Assembly: GCF_006489205.2 (NCBI RefSeq)
Contig: NZ_VFYR02000002.1
Span: 653,278-717,277, forward strand
Direction: 5' to 3'
Origin: Brevibacterium sp. XM4083
GTDB lineage: Bacteria; Actinomycetota; Actinomycetes; Actinomycetales; Brevibacteriaceae
Length of the DNA: 64,000 bases
A program made the position numbers and the translations under genes. Positions 26,409-36,101 of this stretch are shown in pieces; position 1 is the first letter of the stretch; every line of letters begins with the position of its first letter. The notes beneath the pieces were generated by a model, which was not told the origin of the DNA, did no database searches, and saw only the letters and a program-made list of their open reading frames with translations.

Positions 26409-28520
26409 TCAGCTGTCGATGCGCTCGGCGTCGAGGACGGCGGCGCCGGAGACGATGAACTCCTTGCGCGGGCCCACCGAGGAGCCCATGAGGAGTTCGA
26501 AGGTCCGCTCCGCCGCCTCGGCGTCGGCCATCGTCACCCGCCGCAGGGTGCGGTCGGCAGGATCCATCGTCGTCTCCGCGAGCTGATCGGCGTCCATCTC
26601 TCCGAGGCCCTTGTAGCGCTGGATCGGCTCCTTGTACGACTTCTTCGACTTGTCGAGCTTCTTCAGCAGCGCGTGGAGTTCGGCCTCGGAATACGTGTAG
26701 ACGATCTCGTTCGGGGTGCCGCGCTTCGTCACGACCTCGACGCGGTGGAGCGGCGGCACGGCGGCGAAGACCCGGCCCTCCTCGACGAGCGGCTTCATGT
26801 AGCGGAAGAAGAGCGTGAGCAGCAGTGTGCGGATGTGCGCGCCGTCGACGTCGGCGTCGGTCATGATGATGACCTTGCCGTAACGGGCCGCCTCGAGGTC
26901 GAAGCTGCGACCGGAACCGGCGCCGATGACCTGGATGAGGGCGGCGCATTCGACGTTGGCGAGCATGTCCGCCAGCGAGGCCTTCTGGACGTTGAGGATC
27001 TTGCCGCGGATCGGGAAGAGCGCCTGGTGGTCGGAGTTGCGCGCCGACTTCGCCGTGCCCATCGCCGAATCGCCCTCGACGATGAAGAGCTCGGTGTTCG
27101 CGACCCCGCTGTCGCGGCAGTCGTAGAGCTTCGCCGGCAGCGAGGACGCCTCGAGCGCGGTCTTGCGGCGCTGGTTCTCCTTGTGGGTGCGCGCCGAGAT
27201 CCGCGACTTCAGCTCCGCGACGACCTTCTCCATGAGGACCGCGGCCTGCTGCTTCTCCGCGCGCTTCGTCGAGGCGAGGATGCCGCCGAGCTGGGCTTCG
27301 ACGGTCTTCGCGACGATCTGGCGGACCGCGGCGGTGCCGAGGACCTCCTTCGTCTGCCCCTCGAACTGCGGTTCGGCGAGCTGGACGGTGACGACGGCGG
27401 TGAGGCCGGCGAGGACATCGTCCTTCTCGAGGCGGTCCTTGCCGAGTTTGAGCTTGCGGGAGTTCGCCTCCACGGCCTTGCGCATCGCCTTGAGCGTCGC
27501 CTGTTCGAAACCGGCGAGGTGGGTGCCGCCGTGCGGGGTGGCGACGACGTTGACGAAGCTCTTGATCTTCGTGTCGTAGCCGGTCCCCCAGCGCAGGGCG
27601 ACGTCGACGCCGACCTCGCGTTCGACCTCCTTCGACACGAGATGTCCCGAGGAGTCGAGGACGGGCACGGTCTCCTTGAACGAGCCCGTGCTCTGCATCC
27701 GCCAGGTGTCGGTGATCGGCGGGTCGATCGAGAGGTGGTCGACGAACTCGGTGATGCCGCCGTCGAAGCGGAAGTCCTCGACGCGTTCGGCGATGACGGC
27801 GCCGGTCTCATCGCGGGCGACGCCGCGGCGGTCGACGATGGTGAGTTCGAGGCCGGGGACGAGGAACGCCGTCTGCCGAGCGCGCTCGACGAGGTGCTGG
27901 TAGTCGAACTGGGCGCTGCCGAGGAAGATCTGCGGGTCGGCCCAGTAGTGGACCTTCGTGCCGGTCACTCCCCGCTTGGCCTTGCCGACGATCTCGAGGC
28001 CGGTGGCCTCGTGGAACTCCTCGAACGGGTTGTCCGGGCTCGGTGCCTTCCCCTTGTCGTCGAAGCGGCCGGGCACCCCGCGGCGGAAGGACATCTTGTG
28101 GATCTTCGAGCCGCGGGTGACCTCGACGTCGAGGCGCGAGGACAGGGCGTTGACGACGGAGGCGCCGACACCGTGGAGGCCGCCGGAGGCGGCATACGAC
28201 GAGCCGCCGAACTTGCCGCCGGCGTGGAGCTTCGTCATGACGACCTCGACGCCGGTCAGACCGGTCTTCGGTTCGATGTCGACGGGGATGCCGCGGCCGT
28301 GGTCGGTCACGGCCACGGAGCCGTCGGCCTCGAGTTCGATGAGGATCGAGGAGCCGAACCCGCCGAGCGCCTCGTCGACGGCGTTGTCGATGATCTCCCA
28401 CAGACAGTGCATGAGCCCGCGCGAGTCGGTCGTTCCGATGTACATGCCCGGACGCTTGCGCACCGCCTCGAGCCCTGAGAGCACGGACAGATGCCGTGCG
28501 CCGTAGCTTTCCTCTTCCAC
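26409..28520 (-). CDS. parE: Type IIA topoisomerase B subunit (ParE / topoisomerase IV-like)
   Basis: About 703 residues. The GHKL ATPase domain shows EIIDNAVDEAL, DHGRGIPVD and GGLHGVGASVVNALS; then come the transducer domain and a Toprim domain with EGDSAMGTAK, PIRGKILNV and the metal-binding DADVDGAHI. The C-terminus QRYKGLGEMDADQL is shared by GyrB and ParE. A gyrB normally sits near dnaA; a second copy close to sigA matches ParE of Streptomyces and Micrococcales. GTG 28520 follows GAGAGGAAG; a TAGAAT -10 is at the complement of 28542-28547. No parC is in the window. Confidence 0.9.
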   Translation of the reverse strand: MEEESYGARHLSVLSGLEAVRKRPGMYIGTTDSRGLMHCLWEIIDNAVDEALGGFGSSILIELEADGSVAVTDHGRGIPVDIEPKTGLTGVEVVMTKLHAGGKFGGSSYAASGGLHGVGASVVNALSSRLDVEVTRGSKIHKMSFRRGVPGRFDDKGKAPSPDNPFEEFHEATGLEIVGKAKRGVTGTKVHYWADPQIFLGSAQFDYQHLVERARQTAFLVPGLELTIVDRRGVARDETGAVIAERVEDFRFDGGITEFVDHLSIDPPITDTWRMQSTGSFKETVPVLDSSGHLVSKEVEREVGVDVALRWGTGYDTKIKSFVNVVATPHGGTHLAGFEQATLKAMRKAVEANSRKLKLGKDRLEKDDVLAGLTAVVTVQLAEPQFEGQTKEVLGTAAVRQIVAKTVEAQLGGILASTKRAEKQQAAVLMEKVVAELKSRISARTHKENQRRKTALEASSLPAKLYDCRDSGVANTELFIVEGDSAMGTAKSARNSDHQALFPIRGKILNVQKASLADMLANVECAALIQVIGAGSGRSFDLEAARYGKVIIMTDADVDGAHIRTLLLTLFFRYMKPLVEEGRVFAAVPPLHRVEVVTKRGTPNEIVYTYSEAELHALLKKLDKSKKSYKEPIQRYKGLGEMDADQLAETTMDPADRTLRRVTMADAEAAERTFELLMGSSVGPRKEFIVSGAAVLDAERIDS

Positions 28521-28541
28521 ACTCTTCCTCTCGTTCGATTG

Positions 28542-28547
28542 AATTCT
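28542..28547 (-). promoter_or_regulatory. Likely -10 box of parE
   Basis: TAGAAT on the minus strand, 22 nt upstream of the GTG start, gives a leader of about 15 nt that contains the ribosome binding site. No good -35 hexamer is visible. Confidence 0.5.
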
Positions 28548-28617
28548 AATCGCCGTGGTCCCCCGCGCCCGGGTGCGGGGTCGCCGTGTCGGCCAGGTTT
28601 GCTGGAACAATGGCCCC

Positions 28618-29454
28618 ATGACCCGCCCACGTCTCCCCCTGCGCGCCGCAGCCCTGCCCGCAGCCGCCCTGCTCGGCGCCGTGCTGCTCGGCGCCTGCGC
28701 CGCCCCCGCCCCCGCGCCCGGCCAGCGGTCGACGACGGTCGCCGCCGAGCCGCTGCCGTCGGGGTCGTCCGGAAGCGCACCGACCGCCTCGGCGCGGGTC
28801 GTCGACGAGGATCTCACGGGAACGACGATCGCCATCGACCCCGGTCACAACGGCGGCAACGCGAAGGATCCCGCAGCGATCGCGAGCCCTGTCCCCGATG
28901 GCCGAGGCGGGGAGAAGGCGTGCAACACGACGGGCACCGCGACCGACTCCGACTACTCCGAAGCGGAGTTCGCGTGGGAGGTCAGCGGGCTGCTCGCCGC
29001 AGATCTCGAGGCCGCCGGCGCCGAGGTGGTCCTCAGTCGGGAGGACAACGACGGAGTCGGGCCGTGCGTCGATGAGCGCGGCACGTTCGCCGCCGACGCC
29101 GATGCGCTGGTGAGCATCCACGCCAACGGCAGCGAGTCGACGGCGGCGAAGGGCTTCCACGTCATCGTCGCCGACCCCGGGACGACACCGGAGCTCGAGA
29201 CCGCGTCGACGGCGCTCGCCGAGGCGATCAGCGCGGCGCTGGCCGGGCCGTTCACGCCGAACCCGGCGTACGGGAAGGACGCGATCAGTCCGCGTCCGGA
29301 TCTTGCGGGACTCAACAACTCCTCGGTGCCGGCCGTCATCGTCGAATGCGGGGAGATGCGCAATCCCGAGGAGGCGAAGGCGATGGAATCCGCGGACGGC
29401 CGGAAGGAGTACGCCGAGGCGATCGCCCGCGGAGTCGCCGACTGGCTGGGCTGA
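28618..29454 (+). CDS. N-acetylmuramoyl-L-alanine amidase, lipoprotein
   Basis: 278 residues. A signal peptide ends in the lipobox LLGAC (Cys27), so the mature protein is membrane-anchored. The Amidase_3 zinc domain (about 68-275) has AIDPGHNGGN, an Asp/Glu region around SEAEFAWEVSGLL, VSIHANGS and the catalytic VIVECGEMRN. It cuts the amide bond between muramic acid and L-Ala in peptidoglycan, fitting a role in cell separation. There is no clear ribosome binding site before ATG 28618. It is convergent with sigA. Confidence 0.9.
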   Translation: MTRPRLPLRAAALPAAALLGAVLLGACAAPAPAPGQRSTTVAAEPLPSGSSGSAPTASARVVDEDLTGTTIAIDPGHNGGNAKDPAAIASPVPDGRGGEKACNTTGTATDSDYSEAEFAWEVSGLLAADLEAAGAEVVLSREDNDGVGPCVDERGTFAADADALVSIHANGSESTAAKGFHVIVADPGTTPELETASTALAEAISAALAGPFTPNPAYGKDAISPRPDLAGLNNSSVPAVIVECGEMRNPEEAKAMESADGRKEYAEAIARGVADWLG

Positions 29455-29487
29455 CCCCGCCCACGCAGATCGCGGTGCAGACGACAG

Positions 29488-29529
29488 CGACGCCGGGTCC
29501 GCGGTCGGATGACCATGGGCCCGGCGTCG
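29488..29529. terminator. Hairpin between amidase and sigA
   Basis: CGACGCCGGGTCC (29488-29500) pairs with GGGCCCGGCGTCG (29517-29529) with one G·U-type mismatch, between two convergent genes. Confidence 0.65.
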
Positions 29530-29542
29530 TCGGTCAGCCGTG

Positions 29543-31039
29543 TCAGTCGAGGTAGTCGCGCAGCACCTGCGAGCGCGACGGGTGGCGCAGCTTCGCCATC
29601 GTCTTCGACTCGATCTGGCGGATCCGCTCCCGGGTGACGCCGTAGACCTTGCCGATCTCGTCGAGGGTCTTCGGCTGTCCGTCATTGAGCCCGAAGCGCA
29701 TCGAGACGACCCCGGCTTCGCGCTCGGACAGGGTGTCGAGCACCGAGTGCAGCTGCTCCTGGAGCAGGGTGAAGCTCACCGAGTCCGAGGGCACGACCGC
29801 TTCGGAGTCCTCGATGAGGTCGCCGAACTCGGAGTCGCCGTCCTCGCCGAGCGGGGTGTGCAGGGAGATCGGCTCACGGCCGTACTTCTGCACCTCGACG
29901 ACGCGTTCGGGCGTCATGTCGAGTTCCTTCGCGAGCTCTTCGGGGCTCGGCTCCCGGCCGAGGTCCTGGAGCATCTGGCGCTGGACGCGAGCGAGCTTGT
30001 TGATGACCTCGACCATGTGGACGGGGATGCGGATCGTGCGCGCCTGGTCGGCCATCGCGCGGGTGATGGCCTGACGGATCCACCACGTCGCGTAGGTCGA
30101 GAACTTGAAGCCCTTTGTGTAGTCGAACTTCTCGACGGCGCGGATGAGGCCGAGGTTGCCCTCCTGGATGAGATCGAGGAAGAGCATGCCGCGGCCCGTG
30201 TAGCGCTTGGCGAGCGAGACGACGAGGCGGAGGTTCGCCTCGAGGAGGTGGTTCTTCGCGATCCGTCCGTCGTGGATGATCCACTTGTAGTCCATCGTCA
30301 GGCGCGGGTCGGTCACCTCACCCTCGTCGAGGAGGTGCTCGGCGTACATGCCGGCTTCGATGCGCTTGGCGAGGTCGACCTCCTCGGCGGCGTTGAGGAG
30401 CGCGACCTTGCCGATCTGCTTGAGGTAGTCCTTGACCGGGTCGGCGGTGGCACCGGCGGAGACGACCTGCTGGGCGGGAGCGTCGTCCTCGTCGGCGTCG
30501 GAGACGATGAAGCCGCCGGCCTCGGTGACCGCGGCGTTCTTCTCCTTCTCCTCGGAGTTCTTCGTCTCGGTCGCCTCGGAGGGGCTGAGCTCGGTGGCGA
30601 GCGCGTCCGCGGTCGGTTCGACGTCCTCGGTCGACTCGACGTCGGAGTCGGACTTCTTCTTCGTGCTCACCGGCGCGTCGTCGGCTTCGGCGGTCTTCTT
30701 CGTCGTCTTCTTCGCGGCGGTCTTCTTCGCGGCCGTGGTGGTCTTCGCGGCTGCGGTGGTCTTCTTCGCCGCCGTCTTCTTCGCGGGAGCCTTCTGCTCC
30801 GTGGTCTCCTGGCTCTCCGCGGGCTCAGCCGGCTTGCTCTTCGCCGCCGTGGTCTTCTTGGCCGTCGTCTTCGCGGTCGCGGTCTTCGCGGCAGTCGTCT
30901 TCTTCGCCGCAGTCGTCTTGGCACGCGAGGTCGACGACGTCTTCGTCGTCTTCTTTCCCTTCGCCGCTGTGGTCGTCGATCCACCCGACGAAGTGGCCTC
31001 CGACTCCTCAGTCACTGTTTTCCTGTCGACTGTCGGCAC
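29543..31039 (-). CDS. sigA: Principal RNA polymerase sigma factor (SigA/HrdB)
   Basis: About 498 residues, group-1 σ70. Region 1.2 begins at [21 protein letters not shown]; region 2 has [24 protein letters not shown] (2.3-2.4); region 4.2 is [19 protein letters not shown] near the end. The N-terminal ~170 residues are low-complexity, rich in Lys-Lys-Thr-Thr-Ala-Ala repeats followed by an acidic stretch, as in HrdB-like sigmas. GTG 31039 is placed after AAAGGTGA. The upstream 286-bp gap has a CCCTTG-T-CAAGGG dyad (31096-31108) inside a possible -35/-10 spacer and no gene. Confidence 0.96.
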   Translation of the reverse strand: MPTVDRKTVTEESEATSSGGSTTTAAKGKKTTKTSSTSRAKTTAAKKTTAAKTATAKTTAKKTTAAKSKPAEPAESQETTEQKAPAKKTAAKKTTAAAKTTTAAKKTAAKKTTKKTAEADDAPVSTKKKSDSDVESTEDVEPTADALATELSPSEATETKNSEEKEKNAAVTEAGGFIVSDADEDDAPAQQVVSAGATADPVKDYLKQIGKVALLNAAEEVDLAKRIEAGMYAEHLLDEGEVTDPRLTMDYKWIIHDGRIAKNHLLEANLRLVVSLAKRYTGRGMLFLDLIQEGNLGLIRAVEKFDYTKGFKFSTYATWWIRQAITRAMADQARTIRIPVHMVEVINKLARVQRQMLQDLGREPSPEELAKELDMTPERVVEVQKYGREPISLHTPLGEDGDSEFGDLIEDSEAVVPSDSVSFTLLQEQLHSVLDTLSEREAGVVSMRFGLNDGQPKTLDEIGKVYGVTRERIRQIESKTMAKLRHPSRSQVLRDYLD

Positions 31040-31095
31040 GTGTTCACCTTTCGCGAGCGCTGATACTTCCCAGTTGCACCAGGACATTACTAAGA

Positions 31096-31108
31096 CCCTT
31101 GTCAAGGG
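31096..31108. promoter_or_regulatory. Dyad in the sigA promoter region
   Basis: CCCTTG-T-CAAGGG is a perfect 6+1+6 inverted repeat. On the minus strand it falls in the 17-nt spacer of a possible TTGCGC…TAGTAA promoter for sigA, a position where a dimeric regulator could act. Confidence 0.4.
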
Positions 31109-31325
31109 GGCGCAAGGGTCGTGTGCCCAAGGGCGAGCGCACAGCTCTCCCAATATGCAATGACAGGGTCAACGCACAAGTCTGGCACGTTATTCCCCGC
31201 TTGGCGAATCGGCGGGAAGCCGCGTCCACGCACCGAAACGCCCTGTCCGGACTCGCTCAACACCGGCACCGTCGCAGAGATTCCCCCGCCCACCCGCCTC
31301 GGTGCCGTGAACGCTGCCGGTCGGC

Positions 31326-32516
31326 TCAGAACGGCGCCCGCGTCATCAGCCACCGCGGCAGGTAGCCGTGGCCGACGGCGGAGATGAGGAGTTCGGCGAG
31401 TGAGTTGCCCTCATCGACGGCGAGCGCGGCGAGTCCGTACTGCTCGGCCATCGTCGAACCGCCCAGCGACCATTCGAACCAGGCGATGACCGCGTACGCC
31501 GTCGACAGGGTGCGCGGGCTGCTCCACGGCACGTAGCTTTCGAGGAAGGCGATCGCGAGCAGCACATCGTAGGGCGTGGGCGCGCGGTCGGAGAGTCCGA
31601 TCATCTGGTCGGCCGCTGCCCGCGACTTCCCCGCCCGGCGCGCCCACTGCACGAGCTCGCCGGGTTGGGCCCGGCACACCCGGCGCGGCAGGAAGTCGGG
31701 ATGGTCGAAGCCGAGGATCATCTCGAGGGCGTCTCGGGACCACTTCTCGGCAAGGATCCGGTCGAGGGCACGGACCACCCGCGGGGTCATCAGCGCGCTG
31801 AGCTCCTCGCGGTCGAAGGCCTCGGTGCGTCCGCGCTGGGCGAGGAGACCGGGGTAGACCTCGCCGAGGATGTCGAAGGCCTGAGTCATCGTCGTCGGTT
31901 CGTCATGCTCTTCCGTGAAGAACGCCGCTCTCTCCTCCGCACCGGCCGGCAGGACGATGAGGTCGCTCGGACCCTCCGCGGGCGCCGACCCCGTCGAGAC
32001 GAGCTCCGTGGCGCACGCCGAGGACTGCGCTGCGGCGAGATCGGTGCCGGGATCGTCGCGGTCATCGATGCGGCCGAAGCGACCGTCGGAGACCCACCAT
32101 GCGCTCAGGGTGTCGATACCGACGCTGCCGAGGGCGCGAGCCATCTCGTCGGTGGCGGCCCGGATGAGGCTGCGGCGCATCTCCGAGTACTCGGCATCGC
32201 CGCGGGTGACGAGGTCGTCGGGGCCGACGAAGACGTACTCCTCGTCGGGCGCGTACTCGTCGTCGTAGAGGACGAGGAACACCCCCGAGGGCCGGCAGGC
32301 GCGACACACGAGCTCACACAGCCACTGACCTCCCTCCGCCGCTGTCGCCGCCGCCCGCTCGAGGTCGAAGTCGACGCGCAGGGTCGTCGCGCACGACTGC
32401 GCCCCGCTCCCGTCGGTGACGACGAGGATCGCGACGAGACTGTGCGCGGGCGTGTAGCCCAGGGTGTGGGGAACGATTCCGATGATGTCCTCTGCGGTCT
32501 TCGCTGGCGTGTCCAT
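31326..32516 (-). CDS. DUF4192 domain protein
   Basis: 396 residues, DUF4192 family, found mainly in Actinobacteria; function unknown. The N-terminal block DIIGIVPHTLGYTPAHSLVAI is the family hallmark. The central region is acidic and a helical C-terminal half (DVLLAIAFLESY, AWFEWSLGGSTMAEQYGLAALAVD) resembles TPR-like helices. ATG 32516 has AGGTGGAG upstream; the reading frame continues further upstream, but those residues do not match the family. It stands alone, 160 bp from the divergent spermidine-synthase-like gene. Confidence 0.83.
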   Translation of the reverse strand: MDTPAKTAEDIIGIVPHTLGYTPAHSLVAILVVTDGSGAQSCATTLRVDFDLERAAATAAEGGQWLCELVCRACRPSGVFLVLYDDEYAPDEEYVFVGPDDLVTRGDAEYSEMRRSLIRAATDEMARALGSVGIDTLSAWWVSDGRFGRIDDRDDPGTDLAAAQSSACATELVSTGSAPAEGPSDLIVLPAGAEERAAFFTEEHDEPTTMTQAFDILGEVYPGLLAQRGRTEAFDREELSALMTPRVVRALDRILAEKWSRDALEMILGFDHPDFLPRRVCRAQPGELVQWARRAGKSRAAADQMIGLSDRAPTPYDVLLAIAFLESYVPWSSPRTLSTAYAVIAWFEWSLGGSTMAEQYGLAALAVDEGNSLAELLISAVGHGYLPRWLMTRAPF

Positions 32517-32676
32517 GCCGCCAGTCGACTCCACCTGGGTGCGCAGGCGCCAGACCCCGCGCAGCCCCTGTGGACGCGGCGATTCCGTCCACAGGACGAG
32601 GGCGCGCAAGTCACGTCCGCTCTCCCCACGCACCCGCGCACGAATTGCCCTGAGATGAGAACTGACATACAAGTAG

Positions 32677-33471
32677 GTGGTGGCGAAGAGACGGATATTC
32701 ACAGCACCCAGCGCGCAAGTCGTCGAGATCTCGACGGGCACCGCCCGGCTGGAGAAGGTCGCCGGGGAGCCCGACAGCTATGTGCTCCACGTCAACGACG
32801 TGCCCTCGTCGTCGATCACCCTGAGCGACCCCGCCCGCCTCGACTTCGAATACCTCGACTGGATGGCGCGGATCATCGAGGCGACCCTGCCGTCCGGCAC
32901 CGTGCGCGCCATCCACATCGGCGCCGCCGGCTGTGCGCTGGCGCGGGCGCTCGACGCCCGCCGGCCCGGATCGCGGCAGACGGCCATCGACATCGACCCG
33001 GTTCTCATCGACTGCGTGCGCACGTGGTTCGACCTCCCCCGTTCGCCTGCCCTGGCGCTGCGTGCCGGGGACGGCGCCGAGGAGATCGCCGGCTTCCGCG
33101 ACGACACCGCCGACGTCATCGTCCGGGACGCCTTCTCCCACGACTCCGTGCCCACCGCGCTCCAGACCCCGAAGTTCTTTGCCGAGAGCGCCCGCGTGCT
33201 CAAACCCGGCGGGCTCTTCCTCGCCAACGTCCCCGATGCCGGCGACCACCGGGTGCTGCGCGACGAGCTCGACGCCGCCGCCTCGGCGTTCCCGCACCTC
33301 GCCGCCGCCTCGGAGCCCGGTGTCCTCAAGGGCCGTCGGCGCGGCAACGTCGTCGTCGCCGCCGCGGCGCAGCCGCTGCCCGACGCCGCCCTCGATCGGG
33401 TGCTGCGCACGGCCCCGACGATGGCCGCGTGGCTGACCGGGGAGACGCTCGCGGCCCGGCTCGGCCGCTGA
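32677..33471 (+). CDS. Spermidine-synthase-like (SpeE-fold) methyltransferase-like protein
   Basis: About 264 residues. The spermidine synthase fold has the nucleotide-binding motif IHIGAAGCALARALDA, acidic AIDIDPVLID and the catalytic-loop region DVIVRDAFSHDSVP; the true SpeE active-site DAYDG/DSSD motif is altered to RDAFSH. It is probably not an authentic polyamine synthase, and is common in Actinobacteria as a spermidine-synthase-like protein of unknown substrate. The start is GTG 32677 or GTG 32680; the ribosome binding site is weak. It is followed by a 16-bp repeat region and helR. Confidence 0.78.
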   Translation: MVAKRRIFTAPSAQVVEISTGTARLEKVAGEPDSYVLHVNDVPSSSITLSDPARLDFEYLDWMARIIEATLPSGTVRAIHIGAAGCALARALDARRPGSRQTAIDIDPVLIDCVRTWFDLPRSPALALRAGDGAEEIAGFRDDTADVIVRDAFSHDSVPTALQTPKFFAESARVLKPGGLFLANVPDAGDHRVLRDELDAAASAFPHLAAASEPGVLKGRRRGNVVVAAAAQPLPDAALDRVLRTAPTMAAWLTGETLAARLGR

Positions 33472-33484
33472 CCGCACCCCGACG

Positions 33485-33548
33485 GACCGACGACCTGCCT
33501 GACCGACGACTTGCCGGACCGACGGATTCGTCGCACCGACGACCCGGG
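33485..33548. repeat. Four 16-bp tandem repeats upstream of helR
   Basis: Units GACCGACGACCTGCCT (33485-33500), GACCGACGACTTGCCG (33501-33516), GACCGACGGATTCGTC (33517-33532) and GCACCGACGACCCGGG (33533-33548) decay from left to right but keep an exact 16-bp period. They are just downstream of the spermidine-synthase-like stop. Confidence 0.75.
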
Positions 33549-33710
33549 AGGCCGATCCCCCGGAGAGTCGGACACCTCGGTGCGCCCCGCCCGTGGCGTG
33601 TCGGCTGGTGACGCGTGCGCACGCTCCGTTCGGCACCGCCCGTGTGACGGGCCCGACTACTCCCGTCCGGGAAAGTTCGGCATAATTGATTGCCGACCCA
33701 AGAAGGTGAG

Positions 33711-35921
33711 ATGACCGAGACTTCAGAAATCGCCGTCGAACAGGCCAAGCTCGACGAACTCTATGCCCGACTCGACGAACTGCGGGACGAGACCAGTGCC
33801 CGGCTGGGAACCGTCCGGATCTCCGAGGTCGGCGGCAACCATCAGCACCGCAGCGAACGCGACGCCTTCGCGACCCTCTACGAGGATCAGCTCATCCGCC
33901 TCAACAGCGCCGAGGAGGGGCTGTGCTTCGGGCGACTCGACTTCAAGGACGACGTCGAACCGAGCTACATCGGCCGCATCGGGCTCACCGATGCCGACCG
34001 CAAGCAGATCCTCATCGACTGGCGCGCCCCCGCCTCGGAGCCCTTCTACCAGTCGACTGCGGCGAACCCCGAGGGCGTCGTCCGCCGGCGCCACCTCGTG
34101 ACGAAGAACCGGAAGGTCACCGATGTCGAGGACGATGTGCTCGACATCGATGCCCTCGATGACACCCAGCGCTCGGCCCTGCAGGGCGAGGGGGCGCTCA
34201 TCGCGGCACTGACGAGCCACCGGACCGGCCGGATGGGCGACATCGTCGCCACGATCCAGGCCGAACAGGATGCGATCATCCGGCAGCCGCTGCAGGGCGT
34301 CCTCGTCGTCCAGGGCGGACCGGGCACCGGCAAGACCGCGGTCGCCCTCCACCGCGCCGCCTACCTGCTCTACCGGCATCGGGAGCGGATCGCGAAATCC
34401 GGCGTCCTCCTCGTCGGCCCCTCCCCCGTGTTCCTCAAGTACATCGAGAAGGTCCTGCCCAGCCTCGGCGAGACCGGTGCCCTCCTGCTCACCCCCGGCC
34501 AGCTCTACCCGGGCCTCGACACGGACATCTCCGATGATCCGCGGGTCGCCGAGATCAAGGGCCGGTCGGTCATGGCGAGCGTGCTCGCCAACCACATCGC
34601 GAACTACGAGCGCGTGCCTGAGGAGGACGAACGTCTGCGCGTCGGCGCCCACACGGTGCTTCTGCGTCGCAAGGACGTGCGCTCGGCCAGGGATCGCGCA
34701 CGGCGCAGCGGAGACGCCCACAATGCCGCGCGCACCGGATTCGTTGCCGGGCTGCTCAAGACGCTCGCCGAGGATCTCGCCGGGCAGATGGGCCTCGACG
34801 GCGCCGGTGAGCGTCTGCCCGAACTCCTCGACGAGCTGCGCTCGAGCGTCGACGTCCGGCGCGCCCTCAACCTCGCATGGTTCCCCATCAGCCCCGGCGA
34901 TGCGCTGCGCGCCCTCCTGTCGAAGCCGCACAAGCTCCGCGCCGCGGCCGACCGGGTGCTCTCTGCCGCCGAGCAGGAGCTGCTCCTCCGTCCCGCGAAC
35001 GCACCGCTGACGATCGAGGATGCGCCGCTGCTCGACGAACTCGCCGAACTGCTCGGCTCGACCCCGCAGCAGACCGCCGCCCGTGACGAATCGGCCAGGG
35101 AGTACGCCGAGGCGGTCGTCGACATGACCGAGACCTCGGCGATCGTCAGCGCCGAGACGCTCGCTGCCCGGTGGGAGGAGGCGGGTCCGGCGACGACGCT
35201 GGCCGAGCGGGCGATCGAGGACCGCGAATGGACGTACGGCCACCTCGTCGTCGACGAGGCGCAGGAGCTCTCCCCCATGCAGTGGCGGGTGCTCTTCCGG
35301 CGGGTGCCCTCGAAGTCGGCGACGCTCGTCGGCGACCTCGCGCAGTCCTCGCACGGCGACAGCGCCCGGACCTGGGAGTCGATCCTCTCGGAGTTCGTCG
35401 GCGACCGGTTCTCCCTCGAGGTGCTCACGGTCTCCTACCGCACGCCGCAGGCCGTCATGGACCTCGCGAACCGCTATCTCCACCGGCATTTCCCGCAGCT
35501 CGAGCTCGTCGAGTCGGTGCGGCAGGGCGGCCCCCCGCCGACGCTCGAGGTCTTCGCCGATTCCCCGGCGGTCATCGCCGCGCTGCCGGCCGCAGCGGCG
35601 GCTGAGGTCGACGCGGTCTCCGGCGGCAAGATCGCCGTCATCGCCCCGGAGGAGCTCATCGATTCCGTCGCCGAGGCGCTCACGGGCTTCGACATCGGGC
35701 GCTCGGTGCTCGGTCTCGACCATCAGATCGCCGTCATCACCCCGCAGCAGGCGAAGGGACTCGAGTTCGACTCCGTCCTCATCGTCGAACCCGGGCTCAT
35801 CGCCCCGGTCGGCGGGGACGACGGGGTCGGCGCGCTCTACGTCGCGCTCACCCGCACGACGGACCGCCTCGGCGTCCTCGCCTCGGCTCCGACGGAGCTC
35901 TCGGACCTCGGCATCGGCTGA
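33711..35921 (+). CDS. helR: RNA-polymerase-recycling helicase HelR (UvrD/Rep-like HelD family)
   Basis: 736 residues. The N-terminal coiled-coil (about 8-70) would enter the RNA polymerase secondary channel. Then come superfamily-1 motor domains with Q-motif QAEQDAII, Walker A GGPGTGKT (202-209), Walker B VVDEAQELSPMQWR, motif III LVGDLAQSSH and motif VI YVALTRTTDRL. Proteins of this class dislodge RNA polymerase from DNA and protect it from rifamycins. ATG 33711 follows AGAAGGTGAG. Upstream is a dyad TCGGCA-N8-TGCCGA (33677-33696); I see no rifamycin-associated element of the form known upstream of helR in Streptomyces. Confidence 0.9.
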   Translation: MTETSEIAVEQAKLDELYARLDELRDETSARLGTVRISEVGGNHQHRSERDAFATLYEDQLIRLNSAEEGLCFGRLDFKDDVEPSYIGRIGLTDADRKQILIDWRAPASEPFYQSTAANPEGVVRRRHLVTKNRKVTDVEDDVLDIDALDDTQRSALQGEGALIAALTSHRTGRMGDIVATIQAEQDAIIRQPLQGVLVVQGGPGTGKTAVALHRAAYLLYRHRERIAKSGVLLVGPSPVFLKYIEKVLPSLGETGALLLTPGQLYPGLDTDISDDPRVAEIKGRSVMASVLANHIANYERVPEEDERLRVGAHTVLLRRKDVRSARDRARRSGDAHNAARTGFVAGLLKTLAEDLAGQMGLDGAGERLPELLDELRSSVDVRRALNLAWFPISPGDALRALLSKPHKLRAAADRVLSAAEQELLLRPANAPLTIEDAPLLDELAELLGSTPQQTAARDESAREYAEAVVDMTETSAIVSAETLAARWEEAGPATTLAERAIEDREWTYGHLVVDEAQELSPMQWRVLFRRVPSKSATLVGDLAQSSHGDSARTWESILSEFVGDRFSLEVLTVSYRTPQAVMDLANRYLHRHFPQLELVESVRQGGPPPTLEVFADSPAVIAALPAAAAAEVDAVSGGKIAVIAPEELIDSVAEALTGFDIGRSVLGLDHQIAVITPQQAKGLEFDSVLIVEPGLIAPVGGDDGVGALYVALTRTTDRLGVLASAPTELSDLGIG

Positions 35922-35922
35922 G

Positions 35923-35992
35923 GCTCGTTCACCAGTCGGCGTGAATATGCGGTCGTCGAAGACGACATATTCACGCCGACTGCAGAACGAGC
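35923..35992 (+). terminator. Extended hairpin after helR
   Basis: CAGTCGGCGTGAATATG (35933-35949) pairs perfectly with CATATTCACGCCGACTG (35966-35982). Outside it GCTCGTTC (35923-35930) pairs with GAACGAGC (35985-35992), and inside it TCGTC pairs with GACGA. About 30 bp can pair in all. It begins 2 nt after the helR stop. Confidence 0.7.
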
Positions 35993-36101
35993 GACGGTCG
36001 AGTCGGCGAACTGGTGGATTTCACGCCACCTGTTGAGCGACAGCGCAGGCGCAGGGTGATGTGGACGCGGGTTGTCAGCGACTTTCCCGGGGAACGTCGA
36101 A

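Noticed and set aside
30700..31000. Lys/Thr/Ala-rich repeats of sigA as a possible CRISPR or minisatellite
   Set aside because: They are imperfect codon-level repeats encoding the sigma N-terminus, not spaced identical DNA repeats.
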